Assembly: GCF_023715585.1 (NCBI RefSeq)
Contig: NZ_JAMBOK010000006.1
Location: forward strand, 1-64,000
Length of the DNA: 64,000 bases
Origin: Sporosarcina luteola
GTDB lineage: Bacteria > Bacillota > Bacilli > Bacillales_A > Planococcaceae
Reading direction: 5' to 3'
The translations under genes and the position numbers were made by a program. Shown piece by piece: positions 27,268-35,900 of this stretch (its first letter is position 1; each line of letters opens with the position of its first letter). The notes below the pieces were generated by a model. That model was given only the letters and a program-made list of their open reading frames with translations, was not told the DNA's origin and did no database searches.

Positions 27268-28092
27268 ATGCACCCTACTATAAATACGAAAGACCTTTCC
27301 ATCGGTTATGAAGATCATCTTCTTTTCGAGAATTTGAGCTTGGCAATTCCTCGTGGTGAGATCACCGTCTTCGTCGGAAGCAACGGTTGCGGCAAGTCCA
27401 CATTGCTCCGTTCAATCGCCCGTTTATTGAAGCCTTCGGACGGCTCCGTCTTGCTGGAAGGGAAAGATATTCATTCCATGTCTTCCCGCAGTGTCGCGAA
27501 GAAGATGGGCATCCTCCCCCAAGGTCCCGTCTCACCTGAAGGATTGACGGTTCATGACCTCGTTAAACAAGGTCGCTACCCTCACCAATCATGGCTATCC
27601 CGCTGGACTGCAGAAGATACGAAGAAGGTCGAGGCGGCGATGGAAGCGACGAAAATCAGCGACCTTCGTGACCAGGCGATCGATACATTATCGGGCGGCC
27701 AGCGCCAGCGTGCATGGATTGCCATGACGCTCGCGCAAGACACGGACGTCATTCTGTTGGATGAGCCTACGACATATCTTGACATGACTCACCAAATCGA
27801 AATTTTGGACCTTTTGTTCGAGTTGAATGAACAAAAGGGCCGCACGATCGTCATGGTGCTCCATGATCTGAATTTAGCTTCCCGTTATGCCCATAATATT
27901 GTCGCTATTAAAGACGGCGGTGTTTATTCGCAAGGCAGACCTGAGAATATCATCACTTGCGACCTTGTCCGTGCGGTGTTCGGCATGGAATGTCAAGTGT
28001 CGACGGATCCCCTTTTCGGGACGCCACACTGTGTTCCGTACGGTCGTGGACGCTGCGTCGTGCAGGAAGTTAGGAGCAATACAGGTGCCTAA
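27268..28092 (+). CDS. fhuC: Ferric-siderophore ABC transporter ATPase
   Basis: Energises import of ferric siderophore by the divergent permease. The 274-residue product has the ABC motifs Walker A GSNGCGKST (near residue 38), Q-loop LPQGPVSPEGLTV, signature LSGGQRQRAWIAM (near 140), Walker B VILLDEPTTYLD and the switch histidine in VLHDLNLASRYA. It matches the FecE/FhuC family. ATG at 27268 is preceded by GGAGG at 9 bases; an ORF start seven codons upstream lacks one. It overlaps the next gene by 8 bases. The symbol is by family; the siderophore class is inferred. Confidence 0.9.
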   Translation: MHPTINTKDLSIGYEDHLLFENLSLAIPRGEITVFVGSNGCGKSTLLRSIARLLKPSDGSVLLEGKDIHSMSSRSVAKKMGILPQGPVSPEGLTVHDLVKQGRYPHQSWLSRWTAEDTKKVEAAMEATKISDLRDQAIDTLSGGQRQRAWIAMTLAQDTDVILLDEPTTYLDMTHQIEILDLLFELNEQKGRTIVMVLHDLNLASRYAHNIVAIKDGGVYSQGRPENIITCDLVRAVFGMECQVSTDPLFGTPHCVPYGRGRCVVQEVRSNTGA

Positions 28093-28777
28093 GCTGAACG
28101 ACGAGCACATTGCATCATTGGAACGATTTGGCGTGTTTCTGAACAGGCAGCCTGATGCATTCACGAACGTCAATGCAATCTTGTCGGAAACGGCCAGCAC
28201 TGAATTATTATCGGAAATTAAAGCATTAACCGACGCGCCGACAGATGCCGTGGCGGCTTCCATTTATATGAGGAGGCACGGTTTCTTTATGACAGGACTG
28301 TTCCATATGCTCAGCAAATTCAACCTGCTCTATACCGGCAAGTTGGAGGATGTCTCTTTATTCACCGAAAACGGGACGATCCAGTTTTCGATCTCAGCGG
28401 ATTCATTCGAGGATGTCCACGACCGGCACGGAGCGGTTCGTTTCATTCTCGAGCAGTACGGACATCCAGTCGTCGAATATATGGGCAAGCGCGCGCATGT
28501 TTCCAAGCTGATCTTGTGGGAGAATGTATGGGGTTACGTGCTATGGATGTATTCCATGCTTCTTAACGAAGGGTGCCCTACTGCCCAAAGTGACCTCGAT
28601 TTCTTGGTGGCGGATGAAACATGGAAGCCGCATATGAGGCGCTCGCCCTTTAAACAGTATTTGCAGAATGAAGAGCCACTTGCCGCCATGGCAAACTACA
28701 AACGGACGACTTGCTGTCTATTAAAGGAACTGCCCGATACGAAGAAATGTCCGTATTGCCCGTTGAATAGAACATGA
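28085..28777 (+). CDS. FhuF-like ferric-siderophore reductase, 2Fe-2S
   Basis: Probably reduces iron from imported siderophores in the cytoplasm. The 230-residue product has weak similarity over most of its length but ends in the diagnostic FhuF cluster-binding pattern C-C-x10-C-x2-C (TTCCLLKELPDTKKCPYCP, near residues 207-225). A GTG at 28085 has GGAG 8 bases upstream and overlaps the fhuC stop, giving translational coupling. The open frame runs 66 codons further upstream inside fhuC, which is not meaningful. A plus-strand terminator follows directly. Confidence 0.88.
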   Translation: MPKLNDEHIASLERFGVFLNRQPDAFTNVNAILSETASTELLSEIKALTDAPTDAVAASIYMRRHGFFMTGLFHMLSKFNLLYTGKLEDVSLFTENGTIQFSISADSFEDVHDRHGAVRFILEQYGHPVVEYMGKRAHVSKLILWENVWGYVLWMYSMLLNEGCPTAQSDLDFLVADETWKPHMRRSPFKQYLQNEEPLAAMANYKRTTCCLLKELPDTKKCPYCPLNRT

Positions 28778-28827
28778 AAACAGCCTACCCGCACCGGTTT
28801 TTTCTGGTACGTGAAGGCTGTTTTTTT
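28777..28827 (+). terminator. Intrinsic terminator of fhuC-fhuF
   Basis: Outer stem AAAACAGCCT/AGGCTGTTTT with an inner GCACCGG/TGGTACG hairpin and seven T on the plus strand, directly after the stop codon. It resembles the hairpins at 30281-30328 and 32322-32371. Confidence 0.9.
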
Positions 28828-28987
28828 ATCCTCTATGTGTATAGAAAAAACTGCACTCCACTCATATAGCATAATAAGCTTGTCTGTCTTTTACACTTGA
28901 ACAAAAAACTTTTTTCATATTTCATAAGCCAAAGTTCAATATAAATTGTCTAATGTATAGAGAGAAAGTCAAAAGGGGGTAATTCTC

Positions 28988-29506
28988 ATTGAAAAGTTGA
29001 TAAAGAAAGCCAAACGGGGGAATAAAACAGCTTTCATCCAATGCATCGAGCCGTATGAAGCAGATTTATACCGAATGGCGTTTGTATATATGAAAAACGA
29101 ACACGATGCTGTAGATGTTGTCCAAGAAACCATTTTAAAAGCTTATGAAAAAATGAATACATTGAAAGAACCTGCGTACTTTAAGACTTGGCTCATTAAA
29201 ATTGTCATTAATACTTGCCTTTCTAAATTAAAGCGATCTGAAAAATTGATACATATTGACGAAAAACACTTAGCTTTATTACAAGTTACATCAGCAGACT
29301 TTTCACTCAAGCTTACTTTACAAAGTTTGATCGATGAATTATCAACTGAAGAAAAAAACGTCATACTTCTTCATTTTTATCAAGGCTATTCATTTAAGGA
29401 AACAAGCGAATTCTTAGAAATACCTTTAGGAACTGCAAAATCCGTCTGCTATAGGGCTATAAAGAAATTACGCATACAAATTGAGGAGGTAGACTTTTAT
29501 GAATGA
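28988..29506 (+). CDS. ECF sigma factor (sigma-70 family), probable ATT start
   Basis: Extracytoplasmic-function sigma factor that would direct RNA polymerase to its regulon once released from the downstream anti-sigma. It has region 2 (about residues 8-75; YEADLYRMAFVYMKNEHDAVDVVQE, FKTWLIKIVINTCL) and region 4 (about 110-160; LSTEEKNVILLHFYQGYSFKE, GTAKSVCYRAIKKL). Length is 172 residues from an ATT at 28988, or 169 from the TTG at 28997. AAAGGGGGT lies 8 bases before the ATT but 17 before the TTG, and ATT gives the typical N terminus (M)EKLIKKAKRGN. The DNA is AT-rich. The stop overlaps the next start. Confidence 0.9.
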   Translation: MEKLIKKAKRGNKTAFIQCIEPYEADLYRMAFVYMKNEHDAVDVVQETILKAYEKMNTLKEPAYFKTWLIKIVINTCLSKLKRSEKLIHIDEKHLALLQVTSADFSLKLTLQSLIDELSTEEKNVILLHFYQGYSFKETSEFLEIPLGTAKSVCYRAIKKLRIQIEEVDFYE

Positions 29507-30233
29507 AATAAAAAAATCCATTGAACAAATACCTCTCCCTGACAATTTACATGAAGTCTCATATAACCGTTTACATAAAGTCGCGCTTAAAAGGACTAAA
29601 CGTTGGATGCTGCCGACCGCCGCCGTGCTATTTTTGATTTTATGTTCTACACCCATCGTTTTTTCCAACTATGTTTCCATTAGTGACTTCTTCGAATCAA
29701 AGGACAAAAAAACAGCAGCAATCGATGACTCAAAAATAGTCGTGGAATCCGACATGTTTACAATTACGTTAAAACAATTTGTCGATTTCAAAGAAAACAA
29801 ACGGTTCATACATGAACTGAATAATATACCCTTCACATTAACTGACAGGGAAATGCTTGATCTATTAATTGAAGATGAATTATTACTGCTTGAGGCGAAA
29901 ACCCATGGAATTGTCGTAACAGAACAAGAGGTATTTGAATACGCGGAGCAAACAAAGCAGACAATAGCAGAATCAAACGATGTTATTATGACCCAAATCA
30001 ATGAGGAATTAGCAAAACGATTAGGCGTTACAGCAGAAGAATACTTTACGCACCCATCAACTTTAAAACAATACGAGTCAATGCTCACTTCAAACAACTA
30101 TATTTCGGAGCTCTATTCGGATGGTGTCCTAAATGATCAATATACACCCGATCAATATAAAGCCGATTTGCATGAAAAATATGCAAAGCAACTAAAAATA
30201 AATCAAGACACTTTAAAAGTAATAAAAAATTGA
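29499..30233 (+). CDS. Putative anti-sigma factor with extracytoplasmic SurA/PrsA-N-like domain
   Basis: Overlaps the sigma gene by 8 bases and is presumably its membrane-bound antagonist. The 244-residue product has a short cytoplasmic N terminus (1-34), one transmembrane helix (about 36-57, MLPTAAVLFLILCSTPIVFS) and an outer domain of about 180 residues. That domain contains LLIEDELLLLEAKTHGIVVTEQEVFEYAEQ, the pattern of the N-terminal chaperone helices of PrsA and SurA, without a parvulin domain. GGAGG lies 9 bases before the ATG. Function rests on gene context; no standard anti-sigma zinc motif is seen. Confidence 0.7.
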   Translation: MNEIKKSIEQIPLPDNLHEVSYNRLHKVALKRTKRWMLPTAAVLFLILCSTPIVFSNYVSISDFFESKDKKTAAIDDSKIVVESDMFTITLKQFVDFKENKRFIHELNNIPFTLTDREMLDLLIEDELLLLEAKTHGIVVTEQEVFEYAEQTKQTIAESNDVIMTQINEELAKRLGVTAEEYFTHPSTLKQYESMLTSNNYISELYSDGVLNDQYTPDQYKADLHEKYAKQLKINQDTLKVIKN

Positions 30234-30280
30234 TGATTTTACAAAGCGAAACTTTCTTAACTAGAAATTAAGTTATATAA

Positions 30281-30328
30281 AAACAGCACACACGCCTCGA
30301 TTGTTCCCGATGCATGCAGGCTGTTTTT
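30281..30328 (+). terminator. Intrinsic terminator between converging sigma modules
   Basis: Outer stem AAACAGC/GCTGTTT with an inner TCG/CGA hairpin and TTTTTC on the plus strand, after the first anti-sigma gene. The minus-strand flank AAAAACAGC reads as a T run too, so it may also end the opposite module. Confidence 0.7.
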
Positions 30329-30352
30329 CATTTTCCGTTTTTTAACATATTA

Positions 30353-31516
30353 TCATTGTTCCCAAGGATTCGGAATACCTTTCATTTCTGGATTTTCCCA
30401 GAATTCAGGACCAGGATAACCTATATACAAATAAAGGTCATTGTTAGGAGTTTGTGTTGTTGCTTTTATCATTTGAAACGTCTCATCTGAGTAGATATAA
30501 CGATTGTATTTGTCTTCAATAAATTTCAATCCCTCATAATGAGTAAATAATTCATCAAAGTAATCTTTATCTACTTTTATTAAGACAATGGAGTCTAATT
30601 TATCATTATAAAAATTGAAACTCGCTAATCCATCATAATTTATGACAAAATCAGACCCACTTCCATCCGCTTGACCTATTATATAGTTTTCACCTAACCG
30701 TTCAATTATCTTTGATGGTGAGTCGCCTAATGTTACTCCGTGAAAATATAGGTAACCTTCTTCTTTAGTGAATGCGGGTTTGGCTAAGTCTACATTCACG
30801 TTGGTTGAAGAAGGGTTTTGATTTTTAATGTTCTGTTGCGTCATAAATAGATATTTTCCCGCTTTTTCTTCCCAGTGCGGTTCTGCATACGATAGTGTTA
30901 AAGAAAAATTTCCGTCAATTGGCTGCGTTGATGCCTTTAAGATTTGATTGGAATCATTAGAGTAGAAAAAACGATCATCATAAATGCCAAAATCTATAAA
31001 CTTAAACCCATCAAAGTCATTAAATAATTTGTCAACGTAATCTTCATCTATATTCATGAATGCGATTGAATCTAATTTATTATTAATAAAGTAGAACTTC
31101 ACCTGACCATCATAATTCATTACAACGTCTGCCTCACTGCCGTCTTCTTCACTGTCATCCTCTTGCACGATTGTAAAATTCTCGCCAAAGACTTCGATTA
31201 CTTTTGACTCTGAGTCACCTAACGTTATTCCATCAAGATAAAATAACCCTTGTTCTTCGAAGAATATGGGTTTTGATAAATCTATATCTATTTCCGCTGG
31301 AGACGGTTGGTCGGCTACTGACGGTTCATTATCAGTCAATACTTCGTTTAAGACAAAAAGCATTGCGCTCATGGTTACTACTGCCGCAATTACGACATAT
31401 CTCCAATTATGTTTTGGTCTTTTTGACCTGTTTTGGATTTCATCCACAACGTTTCGCATAACCCTTTTTTTACTTTCCGTTACATCCTTCACTTCAGTAG
31501 GAATGAATTTATCCAT
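30353..31516 (-). CDS. Putative anti-sigma membrane protein with two tandem repeat domains
   Basis: Overlaps the upstream sigma gene by 8 bases. The 387-residue product has a cytoplasmic N terminus (1-37), one transmembrane helix (about 40-60, VVIAAVVTMSAMLFVLNEVL), a Pro/Asp-rich linker and two homologous outer domains (about 78-210 and 240-355). Each runs DLSKP or DLAKP, G-(I/V)-TLGDS-x-SK, (F/L)GEN, NYDG, NKLDSI or DKLDSI, and ends K-A-(S/T)-TQ. The repeat resembles short lipoprotein-type beta domains with a LGDS-x-SKV motif; no named family can be claimed. An anti-sigma role is inferred from context. Confidence 0.7.
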   Translation of the reverse strand: MDKFIPTEVKDVTESKKRVMRNVVDEIQNRSKRPKHNWRYVVIAAVVTMSAMLFVLNEVLTDNEPSVADQPSPAEIDIDLSKPIFFEEQGLFYLDGITLGDSESKVIEVFGENFTIVQEDDSEEDGSEADVVMNYDGQVKFYFINNKLDSIAFMNIDEDYVDKLFNDFDGFKFIDFGIYDDRFFYSNDSNQILKASTQPIDGNFSLTLSYAEPHWEEKAGKYLFMTQQNIKNQNPSSTNVNVDLAKPAFTKEEGYLYFHGVTLGDSPSKIIERLGENYIIGQADGSGSDFVINYDGLASFNFYNDKLDSIVLIKVDKDYFDELFTHYEGLKFIEDKYNRYIYSDETFQMIKATTQTPNNDLYLYIGYPGPEFWENPEMKGIPNPWEQ

Positions 31517-32027
31517 TTAATAGTACCTCCCATTCAATTCCTATTAGCTGATTTTTCAACAGTTCTCTACCGCGTCGCAATCGGGTTTTGACTGTACTTT
31601 CAGGTATGGCCAAAAGACTCGCAATCGCAGCGATTGTCATTTCGTCAAAATAAAAGTAAATGAGGACTTCACGTTGTTTCAACGGCAATTTAAGAATTGC
31701 TTCTCCGATTAGTGTTTCTTCATCCTTTCTAACCAGTTCATCTGATTTCATCGAAGGTTCTGTTTGGAATAATTTGTTTTGCAACTTTATCTTTCTATAC
31801 GTCCAGCTTTTCAAAAAATCTTTACTTTTATTAGCCGTCATTTTTGTTAGGAAGGCTTTTACTTCTCCTCGTTCTTCATAATTGCTTTGACTGTCGTAAA
31901 ACTTTATGAATACTTCCTGTACAATGTCTTCTGCTGCTTGGAGATCTTTCACGTAATAATAGGCTAGCCGTATTAAATACTCCGTGTATTGAAACATCAA
32001 TTCTTTTATTTCATTCGTACCTGTCAC
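31509..32027 (-). CDS. ECF sigma factor (sigma-70 family)
   Basis: Second ECF sigma factor of the insert, in the opposite orientation and convergent to the first module. The 172-residue product has region 2 (YTEYLIRLAYYYVKDLQAAEDIVQEVFIKFY, then EVKAFLTKMTANKSKDFLKS) and region 4 (LKLPLKQREVLIYFYFDEM, IAAIASLLAIPESTVKTRLRRGRELLK). The GTG at 32027 was chosen because AAAGGGG lies 8 bases upstream; 13 earlier codons contain the promoter. It overlaps the anti-sigma gene, which has its own GGGAGG site. Confidence 0.92.
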   Translation of the reverse strand: MTGTNEIKELMFQYTEYLIRLAYYYVKDLQAAEDIVQEVFIKFYDSQSNYEERGEVKAFLTKMTANKSKDFLKSWTYRKIKLQNKLFQTEPSMKSDELVRKDEETLIGEAILKLPLKQREVLIYFYFDEMTIAAIASLLAIPESTVKTRLRRGRELLKNQLIGIEWEVLLNG

Positions 32028-32054
32028 AGCTTCAACCCCTTTCCCTATATAGTA

Positions 32055-32079
32055 AACGATTCTCAAACTGCTCGGGTTT
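32055..32079 (-). promoter_or_regulatory. Candidate ECF-type autoregulatory promoter
   Basis: On the minus strand AAACC (32079-32075) and CGTT (32058-32055) are exactly 16 bases apart, about 28 bases before the sigma GTG. Many Bacillus ECF sigma factors recognise an AAC-type -35 and a CGT-type -10 and transcribe their own gene. The match is short, so this is tentative. Confidence 0.3.
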
Positions 32080-32321
32080 GTTTTTTTTCGGAATTATTTT
32101 AAATCTATTTCGTTCGGCATGTCGCAAATTGCGCTTAAGGAGCAAGGCTAAGCAGAGGAATTTCAAAGGTAATAAAAAACCATTTCCCCATTTATTGTAG
32201 TGGCGATTAGAACGAGTTATCTTTTTGGACAGGGATAAATTCCTGTGAAATAGTACACCTTCATTTGTAGTTATTGAGGTTCATCGGTAAGAATAAACTC
32301 GGATAACAATTGAAATCAAAA
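32080..32321. other. Non-coding gap between sigma module and spoVT
   Basis: AT-rich stretch with no credible open reading frame, tRNA or strong hairpin that I can see. It marks the right border of the accessory insert between yabM and spoVT. Confidence 0.5.
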
Positions 32322-32371
32322 CAAAAACAGCCCACACGCACCGATTCTTCCGGTACGTGCAGGCTGTTTTT
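32322..32371 (-). terminator. Intrinsic terminator of spoVT
   Basis: AAAAACAGCC/GGCTGTTTTT outer stem with an inner CACGTACCGG/CGGTGCGTG hairpin, T-rich on the minus strand and also symmetrical. It starts at the spoVT stop codon. Confidence 0.88.
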
Positions 32372-32907
32372 CATTGTTCCATTTGTTTCGCCAAAAAATG
32401 TGCTGCGGTTTCTGCTGCTTTTTGTTCGGCTTCTCCGATAAAATGGACTTTCGATAGTAAATAGACGGCGCCAATTGTGTCCCCGCCCGCTACGATTGGA
32501 GCGATGCAGTAGGATTTCACTTGCTCGACTTGTCCAGGGACCCATTCTACTGCCTTTTCAAGCTTTTCCGTGACGATGGTGCGGCCCTTTAAAATATCTT
32601 CCACGTCCGGAGCCAATTGGCGATTCAAATAATCTTTTTTCGATAATCCGGATACGGCGATCATTTCATCCCTGTCACTGATCAGGGCGGGTGTTCCGAG
32701 GGTTTCGTATAGTGTTTCTGCGTACTCTTTCGCAAATTGACCGAGCTCGGAAATAGGGGAATATTTCTTTAGGATTACCTCGCCATCCCTGTCGGTGAAG
32801 ATTTCAAGCGGGTCCCCTTCGCGTATGCGAAGCGTCCGTCTGATCTCTTTCGGGATGACCACCCTCCCCAGATCATCAATTCTGCGCACGATTCCTGTTG
32901 CTTTCAT
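32371..32907 (-). CDS. spoVT: Stage V sporulation transcription factor SpoVT
   Basis: AbrB-family regulator that modulates sigma-G genes in the forespore. The 178-residue product, the usual length, has the swapped-hairpin DNA-binding domain (1-50; MKATGIVRRIDDLGRVVIP, KEIRRTLRIREGDPLEIF) and a C-terminal GAF-like domain (about 60-175; ISDRDEMIAVSGL, YCIAPIVAGGDTIGAVYLLS). ATG at 32907 follows GTGAGG; seven codons upstream are excluded. A sigma-G type promoter sits at 32956-32986. In B. subtilis yabM would follow next; here the insert intervenes. Confidence 0.96.
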   Translation of the reverse strand: MKATGIVRRIDDLGRVVIPKEIRRTLRIREGDPLEIFTDRDGEVILKKYSPISELGQFAKEYAETLYETLGTPALISDRDEMIAVSGLSKKDYLNRQLAPDVEDILKGRTIVTEKLEKAVEWVPGQVEQVKSYCIAPIVAGGDTIGAVYLLSKVHFIGEAEQKAAETAAHFLAKQMEQ

Positions 32908-32955
32908 GCATGATGCCTCACTTTCCAAAAATTAAAACCGTTTTCCGTTCGGATA

Positions 32956-32986
32956 TAGTATGCATCATGCTTGGACATTTTATGCA
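32956..32986 (-). promoter_or_regulatory. Sigma-G promoter of spoVT
   Basis: TGCATA (32986-32981) and CATACTA (32962-32956) with an 18-base spacer on the minus strand match the sigma-G forms TGMATA and CATnnTA. B. subtilis spoVT is sigma-G dependent, in agreement. Confidence 0.65.
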
Positions 32987-32995
32987 AAAGTTCCT

Positions 32996-35900
32996 TTAGA
33001 CGGAATCCGCGGGTGAGGGTTCCTTAATTGACGAATGCAAAATCCTCATCATCTCTTCCAAGACGTCGAATTCCGTCTTTTTGCCTGTATGGCGCTCATC
33101 CACCGTTATGATAAGCCTGCCGTCTTCCATCGTAAAGCCGACAGCACGACCAAATTCCATGGAGTCGGAAACAATTTTTGATCCATCCGTCTTCGCCGTT
33201 CCTTCTTCAGTTAAACGGATTTCAATGACAGAACGTTGTTTTTTAATCGATTCGACACCCGCCATGCGACCCCATGCCTTTATCCTTCCGACACGAAGCA
33301 ACAGGTCGGCTTCAAGCGGCAAGTCGCCGAACCGGTCGGTCATCTCATCGACGAGCTCGGAGTAATCCTCCTCGCTTTCAATGGCTTTCACCCGTTTATA
33401 CATTTGGATCTTCTGGAATCCGTCTTTAATATACGAATCCGGTAAATAGGCATTGATAGGCAAGGAAATTTCGACATCCTGAATTTCGGATTTTACGATG
33501 CCTGTCTGTTTCTCCTCGATCGCTTCCTGTAGCATTTGCGAATAAAGGTCAAATCCGACAGAGTCGATGAAGCCGTGCTGCTGGGAGCCTAACAAGTTCC
33601 CCGCGCCGCGGATCGACAAGTCCCGCATCGCGATTTTAAAACCAGATCCGAGTTCCGTGAATTCCTTGATCGCCTGCAGTCGGTTCTCCGCCACTTCTGT
33701 CAGCACTTTGTCCCGCTGATAGAGGAAGTAGCCGTATGCGACACGGTTGGACCGGCCGACCCGACCGCGCAGCTGATACAGTTGAGATAAGCCCATTCGG
33801 TCCGCATCATGGACGATGAGCGTGTTGACGTTCGGAATATCAATGCCCGTCTCAATGATCGTCGTCGTGACGAGGACATCGTATTCGCCTTCCAGGAAGC
33901 TTAGGATAACGGACTCGAGCGTCGACTCGGTCATTTGCCCGTGCGCGAAGGCGACCCGCGCTTCCGGAACGAGTTGCTTGATTTCATCGACTTTACGGGT
34001 CATGTCTTCGACGCGGTTGTATAGATAGAACACTTGGCCGCCACGTCCCAATTCCCGCTCAATCGCTTCCCTCACAAGACCGAAGTTATGCTCCATGACA
34101 TATGTCTGGACCGGGAAACGGTTCGCTGGAGGTGTTTCGATGACGGACAAATCCCGGACGCCGAGCATCGACATGTGCAACGTCCTTGGAATCGGCGTCG
34201 CAGTCAATGTAAGGACGTCCACATTCGTTTTCAGCTGCTTCAGTTTCTCTTTGTGTGTCACGCCGAAACGCTGCTCTTCATCGACGATGAGCAAGCCCAG
34301 ATCTTTATACGCGACGTCCTTTGAAAGGAGGCGGTGTGTGCCGACAACGATATCGATTGTTCCAGCCTTCAAGCCTTTCAATGTTTCCGTCTGCTCTTTA
34401 CGTGTGCGGAAGCGGTTCAATAAAGACACTTCCACCGGAAATCCGGAAAATCGTTCCTTCATTGTTTCGTAATGCTGTTGGGCAAGGATCGTCGTCGGGA
34501 CGAGGAAAGCGACTTGCTTGCCGTCGCCAACTGCCTTGAAGGCAGCACGGATGGCCACTTCCGTCTTCCCGTATCCGACATCACCGCAAAGAAGCCGGTC
34601 CATCGGACGCTCTCTCTCCATATCCCGTTTTACTTCCCCGATGGAACGCAGCTGATCTTCCGTCTCGTCGTATGGAAATGCATTTTCGAAGGAGCGCATT
34701 AGATCATCATCTTCAGAGAATGCAAACCCTTTTTCAGCCTCGCGCTGCGCGTAGAGCTTGATCAGATCGTCCGCAATATCCTTGACGGCGGATGACACTT
34801 TGCTCTTCGTCTTTTTCCATTCAGCGCCCCCGAGTTTATGGAGTTTTGGCTCCCTCTCCCCGGATGCAACGTATTTCTGAATCAAATCGATTTGATCCGC
34901 CGGGACGAAAAGTTTGTCTTCTCCCCGATAACGGATATCAAGATAGTCTTTATGGACGCCGCCCACTTCGAGTGTCACAACGCCATAATATTTACCGATT
35001 CCGTGGTGGACGTGGACAATATGGTCACCAGGTTTGATTTCCGAATAGCTTTTGATGCGTTCCGCGTTTGTCATTTTTTGCGGACGTGCTTTCCGTTTCG
35101 GTTTCCCTTTGAACAGCTCCGAGTCCGTAATGACCGCAAGATGTTGGAACGGCAATTCAAATCCCGCGGATAGATCTCCTTCAATGATGGAGATCGTTCC
35201 TGCGTCTGTCGGCTTGCCGTTCACCACAGCATTCATCTCATAATCTCTGAGAATCGATTGCACCTTCGCCATCCGCTCTTTCCCATCGGCAACGATGAAG
35301 ATATTATATTTCCCTTGCTGCCAACGTTCCATTTCGTTTTTCAACAAGTTCATCTGCCCATGGAATTCCTGCATCGGTTTGCAGGAGAACGAGACCGTTT
35401 TCTTTAGGACGATGCCCGGCACAGCCCTCACGAACAAGGACAAGTACGACTTGGGCTGATTAAGCATTTTATGCATCTCTTCGAATGAAAACGAGAGTTT
35501 CGCGTCATGAACAATCTTGCCTTCCTCGAGTAGCGTCAGAAACCATTCCTTCTCTTCACTTTCAAGAGAGGAAGACACTTCAAGGATCCGTCCAATTTCA
35601 TCGAACAGAACAATGCCGTTGTCGGGAAAATAATCACCGAGATAGGATGGGACACGGTCTGAAAACGATACATGCTTCATCATCCCTTCCGGAGTGATGC
35701 CGTCTCGCAACAGGCCGATGTCCCGGGTTATATTCATCGTAAGGGACTCTTTTGCCTCTTCATTTTTCATCCGCTTCAGGCTTGCACGAAGGGCGTCCTC
35801 CAAGTTCGAGGCAATTTGAGACAATTCCGCGGCGTCCCAAACGTATTCTGTAGCAGGAAGAATTGTCACTTCTGTCAGTTTGTCGGTTGAGCGCTGATCT

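Noticed and set aside
27887-28084. 66-codon upstream extension of the FhuF-like protein
   Set aside because: It lies wholly inside fhuC in another frame; a GTG with a good ribosome site at 28085 fits the family and couples to fhuC.
28828-28980. ECF-type promoter for the first sigma gene
   Set aside because: No AAC-type -35 with a CGT-type -10 at 16 bases was found upstream; the AT-rich region gives only vague sigma-A-like hexamers.
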